A DNA stretch of 64,000 bases from Sipunculus nudus (lineage: Eukaryota; Annelida; Sipuncula; Golfingiida; Sipunculidae), in the NCBI GenBank assembly GCA_026874595.1, contig CM049309.1, positions 54,782,079 to 54,846,078 of the forward strand, given 5' to 3'. This document shows, piece by piece, positions 24,030-34,300 of this stretch. Numbering within the stretch: position 1 is the first letter of the stretch; each line of letters opens with the position of its first letter. A program made the position numbers and the translations under genes. The notes beneath the pieces are model-generated. The model was not told the DNA's origin. It made no database searches and worked only from the letters and a program-made list of their open reading frames with translations.

Positions 24030-24955
24030 ACAATCCAGTCCCCTACCATATTTTTACCAAGTTGCAGGAGAGATGGTGTTTGCACAGACAGTTATTTTTC
24101 CAATTTTTGGGAATTTAATCGTCTTTATGGTGTTAAGTACAGTAATAATCAAAATGAAAGCTCACTTCCTAAGAAATGGAATTCCTAGCATTGTTGTTAG
24201 TGACAATGGGAAACAATATATTTCTGATAAATTCCAGAAATGTGCTCGAGAATAAGATTTTGAGCAGTGGTAAGCTCACCCTATCACCAAAACGCCAACG
24301 GAAAAGAGGAAGACGCAGTAAAGGCTGTCAAGCGCATCATGAGAAATGTAAAGAAGGAAAAAATAACGTATTCAAAGCCCTTCTTAAGATTAGAAATACA
24401 CAAACACAATTATAAGCTATAGGCAGTAGCCCTGCTTTGCGGTTAATTACAAGGCAGAAGGACAAGGTCTACTCTACCTGCAACAGCCAACCTTTTAAAG
24501 CCACGAGGTGCAGAGGTACTCCATAAAAAGCGGGAAATTAAGGATGAAGCTAAGCCAATATTAGCAAGCACAGCTGTACAATATAACGGCCAGAGATTTA
24601 CCAGAGTTGAATGAAGGAGATGTGGTAAGGCTGAAATCATTCCAGCTTGGAGAAAAAGATGAGATAAAGGTATTATAAACTAAAGATTAGATGAGCGCTC
24701 TTGTGAAATAGAGACAGAAAGTGGGATTCTGGGGAGAAATCGTGTGCATCTCAGGAAAACATATGAATCACCACCACAGCAAAATAGCGCAAGTGATGGT
24801 ATTCCAAATACTAGTGATGTTCCATTCAGTCCAGAACGAGGTGTGACTGATGATTCACAAAAAAACAAATATGACAGATCCAGAAAAACAAGATGACAAG
24901 AAATCACGGTCAGGACGCGAGGTCAGACCACCAAGTCGTTTTAGAGACTTTTTGT
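24030..24955 (+). pseudogene. Gypsy integrase and C-terminal remnant
   Basis: The plus strand carries MKAHFLRNGIPSIVVSDNGK, the second catalytic aspartate region of a retroviral-type integrase core, then a frameshifted continuation (QYISDKFQKCARE and later pieces). Near 24905-24955 there is SGREVRPPSRFRDFL, typical of the C-terminal end of gypsy pol. The coding frame is broken by several stops and shifts and cannot encode an active enzyme. Confidence 0.65.
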
Positions 24956-25100
24956 AAATTAAAAGTATTTCACAGTAGGTGACAAAATATGGATGAACAG
25001 TTCATGTAATCAAAAGTGATTGTTTTAACTATAAGTAAGGCTGAAGAGTTTATTAAAGCATAAGTAATTTAATCCCGATCATCTGAAAAAGGACAAAGTA

Positions 25101-25234
25101 TGTGGATATGTTCAGGACTTATAGATATTGATGCTGAAAGTAAACACCAGGTGGCGTTAGTGACTGTGGCACGTTGCAAGCTTGGATTTTGCTCACACAT
25201 AATATGTAAGTTTTATGAACAATTTAACTATTGA
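25101..25234 (+). repeat. Right putative LTR (direct repeat)
   Basis: Starts tgtggatatgttcagg and ends aactattga, in the same orientation as the left copy. A purine-rich stretch (gaaaaaggacaaagta at 25085-25100) sits immediately upstream, as a polypurine tract would. No matching target-site duplication was found outside the pair. Confidence 0.62.
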
Positions 25235-26735
25235 AGCACCTGGTATGCAGAAATTGAATTAAACTAAAGAATTGGCATCTGTTACCTATTGTGTATAATT
25301 ACACTATTTATCAATTTATTTCTTTTCGCAAATCCTATAAAGAATAATGATGTTGTTAACGATTAAACTCGATACATTTAGGCATGTTGATCATGAACAG
25401 CTTTATCCATCTCATGTCATGAGATTTGTGGTGACCAGTGCTATATCTCCATATACAGACTGGGGAGAGTCCTATAATCTGAGGAGTGTAAGTTTTTTCT
25501 TAGAATATAAAAAAATAATATTATTAATTAAAAGATAATTGAGTATTTTATTTATTAATTTTATATATTACCAAACAAATCACGCGTGTTCCCAGACAAA
25601 AAGCATTTGTAAGGAAAAGTAAAATCCTTAAATAACACCACCTGTGTAAGACACCGTAGATTCCTTCTCTTTAATAAGGCCCCCACGGGCTCCCTAAAGT
25701 AATCGGCCGTCCGTCCATCAGTCACGCTCTTTCGTGCGCGTGTGAGACTATAGTGGTGCTATATAAATTTTCAATCATTGTAAATAGATGTGCATGATTG
25801 GTTTTGAGACTAAGAACTGATATACTGGTGTGATTGTTTAACTCTCCACACATGTATCTGACTATGGATAATACAATTGATATAAAGGGTCTCGGCAAAA
25901 CATATTTCCAATAAACTTATCATCAAAATTTTAACAAAAATTACGCCGTTCTTTCAAAATGTAACTGAACGTGTGGATATTATGCAGTGGGTCTCTTGTT
26001 TGGAATTTAATTATCGGGAACGATGCAAAATGTGACCTATTGTAGATAATTTCCAACATGTTTCCAAAAATCCTTGGAAACATACTTTAGTTAAGTAAGG
26101 CATTATCGAAGGGGCATCTATCAGAACTACGGCAACTATCTGTATCCATGTTGCAGCGGGTGAACTCGGCCCATGGAATTCTTGGCCGACGGAGAAGTCG
26201 CGCAGACCATTCCCAACGCAAGAACGCGCAAGTAAGATGCTGCCTGGAATACTATAGTAAAGGACCTATATCGCGGTAGCATATCAACACTTCATTAAGG
26301 CGAGCGTTAAGCATATATGGGCAAATATAAAGAGAAGAATTGCCTTTTAAATATTTAATTTATTAAAAAAATAAATAAGATTTCCATCAGATTTCCGTGT
26401 TTTGTAGATATACATTCAGGTCACACACACACACACCATACACACACACACACATATATATATTAAAAATTTGAAAATTTCAAAGTGCATATACGTCCGC
26501 CAACATTTATATCTGCACTCAGAATTTAAAAATCACAAATCCCTCCTTTAATTTGCTGATATTCATTTAAACCGTTGGGCTATATTGACAAAAAAAAACA
26601 CAATTCTTTCACTAAAGTTAAATCTTAATCATTAAGAACATAGGGTGACTTTATTTCGTTCCAAAAAACAGTAGCAATGTCCTGATCTCCAGTGTCCTTA
26701 ACATTCACTGACTGATTGCACTAACGGTATAGGGC

Positions 26736-26880
26736 CGGGGGGGGGGGGGGTATTCTAGGGGCCAACATACTTTAACTATGGAGAACAAAGGGGCGTCAAA
26801 ATAGTGCGGATGGGGGGGGTATATAACCCCCCCCCTTTTTGGCAAGGGGGATGGTCAGTGTAATCCCCCCCCCCCCCACA
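26736..26880. repeat. Cluster of G and C homopolymer tracts
   Basis: A G13 tract at about 26738-26750 is followed by further G and C runs of 7 to 13 bases on the same strand up to 26877. These could pair as G-quadruplex or hairpin structures. Homopolymer lengths are also prone to sequencing error. Confidence 0.7.
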
Positions 26881-26925
26881 CACACACTTTTCAGAGAATG
26901 ACATTTATATATTGCAAATAAAATG

Positions 26926-26959
<34 letters not shown>

Positions 26960-27578
26960 AATAATTATAGATTTTGGTTAATGAGTTAACTATGAATTAT
27001 ATCTAAATATTATAAAGTATATATATTTGAAATGTGTTATACAGACGTTAACAATATATATATATGTATGTCAGTGTGTGAATGTACGTGAGTATGTCTG
27101 CGAGTCATCCCCCACCCATGCAGGAAGATGTACATTGACGCCACTAAGAGAACATGATGTATATATATGTCAAGGTATCTCTACCCTGACATATATATAT
27201 ATATTCACAACATACTCAGTATCATTATACCGCACGCTTAAATGTTGATTAAAGTCAACAAAATTACGCTCAGGAGAATTCCCCTTTTTTACTTACACGT
27301 TATCGGTTTTGATGAATAGGGCTCCAGGAAGCTTGAATTAGGCCTACAGCCAGGCGCTTGCCCCGTGCGTCCTTGCATGCCTGACCGTCTGTTTGTCTGG
27401 ATCTATCTGCCTGTCTGTATGTCTGCCTATCTGCCTGTATTTTGGTTTTATTTCATTTATAACGGGTATACCAAATATGTTATCAAAACCACAGAACATG
27501 TGACAGTTTGATAAATCATTATTATACTAAGCTTACAAATGTTAAATGGTAGGCCTAGTAAAATATTATTGAATCACT

Positions 27579-27583
<5 letters not shown>

Positions 27584-27664
<81 letters not shown>
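27584..27664. repeat. Long (TA)n microsatellite
   Basis: About 40 uninterrupted AT/TA dinucleotides, preceded by catacatat. A perfect self-complementary tract of this length is expected to be length-polymorphic and may extrude a cruciform. Confidence 0.95.
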
Positions 27665-27670
<6 letters not shown>

Positions 27671-27984
27671 CAGATATGGCAAAAGTTGATCAGAAAAGGT
27701 AAGTTTTAGTATTTATTTTAAAAGAAGCCGATGACGGTGAAGGGTTGGTTTAAATTTTGGGAATTTTAATATTTAACTCATTTCACAGCTGTGTTGCCAA
27801 AGTGGAGATCGAATTCCCTCGAACGACACGTCACAGTAATTTATTATTTTTTTATTTTATTTTATGACATGATTATGTAATTTATAAATACCTGTCATTT
27901 TATATATATATAGTCTATCATAATTATAAACAATATCAATAAAATGTTTTCTCTTTTTTGGTCATGCTTGGAATTTAACTGTTG

Positions 27985-28303
27985 TGATAAATGACGTCGG
28001 GTCATAGCCACGTATCAAAGCGAGGACACCGTTTCATAGAGGTCACTTCAGGACGAACTTGTAAGCCGATCAGTGAAACATACCCTCCGCAGAAAATTTG
28101 TGTCTTTACGGTAGTTGAACAGGGTCATGTGATCTTGTATCAGCCAATGAAGTTCCCCGTCTGATTGCCGCCGCCATATTTTATATGGTCACTCCGCATG
28201 CTTGAAGACCTGGTCTTCGTTGACAAGATTCTTTTCAAGGATAACGTTTAACTTGTTAGACCTACCAATTACAAATAGAATCGTACACTTAAATATCAAC
28301 ACG
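27985..28303 (+). promoter_or_regulatory. Candidate NUP153 promoter and 5' UTR
   Basis: Within 320 bp of the NUP153 start codon lie a CRE-like TGACGTCG at 27992-27999, a CCAAT box (cagCCAATga, 28144-28148) and gccgccatatt at 28170-28180, which matches the YY1-type CCGCCATNTT motif often found near start sites of housekeeping genes. No TATA box stands out. All are short motifs, and the transcription start is not visible. Confidence 0.4.
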
Positions 28304-28375
28304 ATGGAGTCCCAAGAGGGGGGAGGCAAAATGAAGAACAAGCGTGTTGCCGACAGAAAACCGTACAATCGACAG
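28304..28375 (+). CDS. NUP153: NUP153 exon 1 (start codon)
   Basis: 24 codons, MESQEGGGKMKNKRVADRKP then YNRQ. The start is in the context acgATGg. The donor is gacag|gttggt, a weaker GT site. A glycine-rich, basic N-terminus ending in a glutamine-containing motif matches the start of NUP153. It sits just downstream of the CCAAT and YY1-like motifs, and no in-frame alternative ATG precedes it closely. Confidence 0.82.
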
Positions 28376-31300
28376 GTTGGTTGTCCAGAAATACAGACCA
28401 ACGACTCTGGCCCACTCAGATTTAAGTTTTTCCCTCACGGTTGATCTAAAAAAAAATTGTTTAATAACATGTATTCTAGTTCATGGATATAAAAATCAAA
28501 AGCTGAAGTTGATCTGAAAGACATCTCGGGGACAGTCTTTTGTTTTCAATAAGAGCAATTTTCACTGTCACTGAGAAATGCCAATGAGAAAAGGCTTTCT
28601 GATTAATTAAGTCAGTATTAATATAATAATACTATTATATACAGACAGTGATTAGCTGCTCAGTTATGACAGTATTTCTCACACTTTTCTGATCCTCTGA
28701 GGGGTGCCTAGTGAATTATGAACAAAGTAAGTTAATATTGAATAAATATGGTTGTGAATGAATATGACTGTCCCTATACCTTGCAAAACCTTTTTGTCAT
28801 GGCAGTATGCCAATAGGTATTAGAGACCGTTTGTCACCAAAGCATCAATGTATAATAGTATATGTCATTATGTCATGGAAACGATGGATTGCCAGATTCA
28901 TTGATTGGTTTGTGTCCAGTTGGCAGATGTGCGTCTTTTCTGACTGTACACTGTCATGTTGTCCATCTACCTGTCAAACAGTCATTTCCCCCCATTTTTG
29001 GCAACAAGTTCCTTTCATGGCTGCCAGTCTTAAATCGACCAGCACTGACAATGCTCAGCCATACATGTCAGCCTTGGCATGTGTGGGAGAGCACCAATTC
29101 TGCAGCAGGACCCTCATTAATCAAGTAGTTCTTGCACGAGCATATGTGATTGTGAACCTTAATACTTTAATTAATTTGACTTGATTCATGGTTATTTAGT
29201 ACTTGTCCATATCACAAGTGTATCCTGTGTATAAAATTAATTAATAAGTTACAAAAATTCCTTGTTGACAGCTTGACTTTTCATTTGAAAATAGTCTGTG
29301 TTATCCCACCAAACTGAAATGAGCAGACTAAACCAGAGCTAAAATTTGTTTTGCTGAATTAATTGTAAATTTGATATAAATACCCTGTATTTTGTGTTAC
29401 TGATGGACCTTGAGCTGGCTATGTTAAAACTGAAATATGGGGGAAAATCTTGCAGATGCCTGTAAGCCTATTATTGTATACTAGCACCAACAAACAGAAA
29501 TAAGCATACAAATTAACACAGACATGGTTAATAGTATGATGATATAAAAATCATATAAGGACTTAACCTCTTTTACATCAATATGAATAAGTTTAAAGGT
29601 CGAGCAGCTGATACTGTGCTCTTCAGCTTATGCCATAGTTAACAGAGTCGATGGCTTATTTGCACTGGCAGCGAAAATGGTTGATTTGTGGTCCTAGGCT
29701 GATGTTTCCTATAACCACTTCAAATAAATACTGTAGAGCATTGTTAAACAAAAAATTATTTATAAAAAATGTTTATCTGGAATTGTAAACTAAGGACCAA
29801 AAATTTGATTGTTTATCCAAAATCTAAACAATGAAAAAAGCAACAAAAAAGTTTGTATGAAAGATCTTTGAATTCCAAGCAAATGTACTGTAAAACAGAA
29901 GCAGGTCCAGGGGGTCTGGACCCCCCCCCCTTTCTTTTCATCAGAAACATTTTTTTCAAGGGCTTCAGGCAAAATTTTGCTGCCTGGAACCCCCCCCCCT
30001 TTTCAGACCTGAGGACCTTTTTTTTAGGGTTTTCATTTGTTCTCTTGGGTTGGACCCCCCCTTTTCCGAAATCCTGGCTCAACCCCTGTAAAACTCCTTG
30101 CAGAAGTTGGGAAGCTAGGAAATCAAATTCTAACAAACAGAATATTCTAGGGTGCTACTTGTAATACATACTTGTCCGTCAAGTCAGATTTCCTGGTATA
30201 TGGAATGACACATTTTAGCAATAATTTGCGATTCCTTTAACCTATGCTTTGCAAAATAAATTTCCCCAATAATTTACACCTTTAACCATCTTTTATGAAA
30301 ACATGCCTAATGTTTGGTGAACTAATGGAATCATTTTATAGACAAGAAATGCAAATTATTATAAACTTGCCCATGTCAAGGCGTACCTGATTTGACAGGT
30401 CACAATTCAAGTGACAATTCACTGCAAAACTGGTATATCATGAGTCAATTTGATGCATATGCCAGTCTGCCACTCTTTGATTTAACCTTTTCTGTCCGTT
30501 TGGGTATGCAAGAAATAAGTATGGAAATTTGCAGGTTCCATAGTTGTTTATATATGTTTAATTTGCCTCACTAAAGACATGTGGTGAATACTGTTGCCTG
30601 TGCAGTTGATCACAGGTACCAGCTGACCGTTGAAGCCATGTAGCAGATGTAAAAGTCAGTGCCAAATATGCTCAATGTGGTGTATTGGGACTCTTCATGT
30701 GTGCACAAGTGAATGAATCCTGTCTACTTTTGACAAACTTCAAGCATTTAAACAGTTGCTTGAGTGTGATGATATTTGGCATCAGACTATATATATATTT
30801 ATACAGTCATTTAACTTGATATTAGTATTTCTAATGTTTCTTAGTCTAGTAAGGAACAGCAATAATGACATTGTTTCACAGCACATAATGTTATCCGGTG
30901 CAGCTGACACAGGGACTACAACTCACTATACAAACCTTATATTATGGACCGTTCCTGAAACAAATTTTAACAGCAATTCCCCAAGGGGATCCTAACAGTC
31001 AGGGTGCAACATGTAATAAGTGTGCGACATCTGCAAGGAATTTTACAGTACAGATATCCACACAAATTAATCAAGAAATGTCCTTACCACACTTTGAATT
31101 GATGTAGAACTCAAATCCAGACTTTTACTCAAGTCCACTTTTTTAGGGACTCGGGGCTTGACTTGAGGGGTTAGAATCATGAGGATTTACTGTTAATCCT
31201 GATTTTACTCTTTTGTTCCACTGCTGTTTGACATTTATTATCACTTCTCGATGGATTCATGTGAAGTGCAAGTGCAATATCCTGTCACTTGATGACAAGC

Positions 31301-34300
31301 TGTCGATCCTTACTAGACTTGACAAAGTTACCAAGCCTGCTAAGTCTGCCAGGTTAAAAAAAACCTCAGCAGATCAAAGGTCTGCGATTTGGTTAACAAC
31401 TTAAGGAATTCAAGGCAGTCTGCGCTTTTTAGTAATTTTTACTCAAAATATTTTCATTAATTGTACATTTGAGTTCTGGTCATCTCACTTGAAATACTAT
31501 TCAATATGAAGTTTTCCAAAGTTTATTTGATTGCTTAGAGATGGTAGCATTTCAAGGTCAAAGCAGGTTGAGTTACCATATGCATGGTGCATTGCATTAA
31601 TTAGGCATGGTAGTTGATACCACTGATTTGATTTTCAGGGCCATTTAGCAATAATTCTAGTGTATTTCACATGGCATATGATATATTTCATAGATGGGGA
31701 AACTAGGAAAGGTAATGTTGTTAATGTTAATTATGGGCTACAGCTTCATTAATTTTTGTCTGTCAGCGTCTGATAGCATCTTGAGTTACCATATGCATGG
31801 TGCATTGCATTAATAAGGCATGGTAGTTGATACCACTGATTTGATTTTCAGGGCCATTTAGCAATAATTCTGGTGTATTTTACATGGCATATGATATATT
31901 TCATAGATGGGGAAACTAGGAAAGGTAATGTTGTTAATGTTAATTAAGGGCTACAGCTTCATTAATTTTTGTCTGTCAGCGTCTGATAGCATCTTATACT
32001 TGGCAGTAGTTTCCCATTCATGGTGAATCCTGCAAAATTGTTTATCTGAACGAAAACTATGTCCTCCAAGCTTTAAGATAAATGTCTTCTTTTGGCCAGG
32101 ACACCAGCTTTGGCTTGATTACAGGTAAAATAACCTACCTTTGATTCTCCCATTTTCTCATTATCTTCCAGCTTTTTTAACAGTGGGTTGCACTGTTGTT
32201 CCATTTCTTTCCAGTGCAGCAAAGAAATTTATTAGTTTCTTAAAGTCCCTTCTCTCAAAGGACAAACATAATCATTGTATCCGCCAAAACAGAGTTTTGC
32301 GGATACTATGTTTTCAGCTACACGCTGCCGCCACGGCGTAGGTGTCCGGAGAACTCCTCCATAACCGCTGGGCGGAATTTTACGAAACCCGGGTTTATGT
32401 TTGGGTCACATGTGAACTGCTGCGCCTCGATTTTGTTTTGACCTCTGACCTTTCCTCTGCGCTCTGCGTCCGTTTGTGCGTCTGTTTCCACACGTAAACC
32501 CACATATCTCGGGAACCGTTTGACCGATCAGGAAAATTTTTTGCACAAATGTAGCCCTTGGAGAGCTTTATAACATACACAAAAAATGGTGGCGCCACCT
32601 GCAACCATGTTTGCACAGTGTCCATCTGTTCGTCTGCCTTGGGTTAAAATCACTCATATCTCTGCAGTGACTTGACTAATTCACCTGAAATTCGGCATGC
32701 GTAAACATCCTGGATAGCTTTTCTGATTTTATGACAGGTGGCGCCACCTACATTCACATTTACGCTGCAGACATCCAAGCTCATATCTCAGGAACCGTTT
32801 GACCGATCAGGAAAATTGTTTTGCACAAATGTAGCCCTTGGAGAGCTTTATAACATATACAAAAAATGGTGGCGCCACCTGCAACCATGTTTGCACAGTG
32901 TCCACCTGTTCGTCTGCCTTGGGTTAAAATCACTCATATCTCTGCAGTGACTTGACTAATTCACCTGAAATTCGGCATGCGTATACATCCTGGATAGCTT
33001 TTCTGATTTTATGACAGGTGGCGCCACCTACATTTACGTTTACGCTGCAGACATCCAAGCTCATATATTGGGAACCGTTTGACCGATCAGGAAAATTTTT
33101 TTGCACAAATGTAGCCCTTGGAGAGTTTATAAAATACACAAAAAATGGTGGCGCCACCTGCAACCATGTTTGCACAGTGTCCTTCCAAGCTCATATCTCA
33201 GGAACCGTTTGACCGATTGGGCCAAAATTTTGCATGTGTATAGATCTCACATAGCTCTTTATCATACGCAAAACTGGTGGCTCCACCTGCAGCCATTTTT
33301 GCACAGCTCCTGTCTGTTTGTCAGCCATTGGATAAAATCACTCATATCTCGGCAGTGGTTTGACATATCTGCCTAAAATTTTGCAGGTTTATACATCCCC
33401 GACAGCTCTCTTGATTTTATGACAGGTGGCGCCACCTGCATTCTAGTTTATGCAGCAGACATCCAAGCTCATATCTTGGGAACCGTTTGACTGATTGGGC
33501 CAAAGTTTTGCATGTGTATAGTTCTCACATAGCTCTTTATCATACGCAAAACTGGTGGCGTCACCTGCAACCATTTTTCCTCAACGTCCATCTGTTTGTC
33601 TGCCACGGGCTAAAATCACTCATATACATGTAGTGGTTTGACTTATCTGCCTTAAATTTTGCATATGTATACAACTTGGACAGCTTTCTGGATTTTGTGG
33701 TAGGGGGGGGCAACCTACTTACACCATTTGGCTGCAGACATCCATGCTAATATGCAACACTCTATTTCCCCTTGCCACTCAATCCATGCCTCACTTCACT
33801 CGTTCCACTCTGATTAAGGCGGATACACGTAGTTGCTTGTCGACTACCCGTATTCTAGTTACCTTGTGTTTTTAGCTCAGCTGACTATAAGTCATCTGAG
33901 CTATAGTCATGGTCCATTGTCTGTCGTCCGTCCGTCTGGATGTCCGTCAGTAAGACTGGCACGTTTCGACACCGTTGGACCTACAAATCTGAAATTTGGC
34001 ATACAGTTAGATGTCCCAAAAATCTCCTACCATGCCAAAAATTGGGTCAATAGGACTTGGTTCCTTCGAGATATTAAGGAAAAAACCTCAATTTTTTATT
34101 TGAAATCTATTTTCACACATCAGGACTGCCTAATATCAAAACCACTCATCTGGTTTTCTTCATATTTACCATAAATATTCCTCTATATAGTTCCTATGTA
34201 CATGCCAGAAATTAAGTCAGTATTATATAATTTAAAAAAGTTATTAGCCCAAACATAATGGACTTTGTAAAAAAATCAGGAAAGATATTTGGTCACTTAA

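Larger units (their letters stand above)
22871..25234 (+). mobile_element. Decayed Ty3/Gypsy-type LTR element with inverted interior
   Basis: Direct repeats of about 135 bp flank a 2.1-kb interior and are read as short LTRs. The interior keeps recognisable gag, zinc-knuckle and protease pieces on the minus strand and an integrase piece on the plus strand. Reverse transcriptase and RNase H are not visible. Stops and frameshifts break all parts, so the copy is not coding-competent. The opposite orientation of the two halves implies an inversion or a join of two copies near 23.9-24.0 kb. Confidence 0.72.
25235..28100. other. Intergenic with simple repeats
   Basis: No gene was recognised. The region holds CA runs near 26419-26452, G and C homopolymer tracts at about 26736-26880, short TA runs near 26930-27200 and the long TA tract at 27584-27664. 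Short ctgtctgtatgtctgcc-type tracts occur near 27380-27440. Confidence 0.55.

Noticed and set aside
27584..27664. TA tract as a regulatory AT-rich origin
   Set aside because: A plain dinucleotide microsatellite explains it and there is no further signal.
30392..31107. Several 60-80-residue plus-strand frames in NUP153 intron 1
   Set aside because: AT-rich, no domain, no splice-site support, and located in a known intron.
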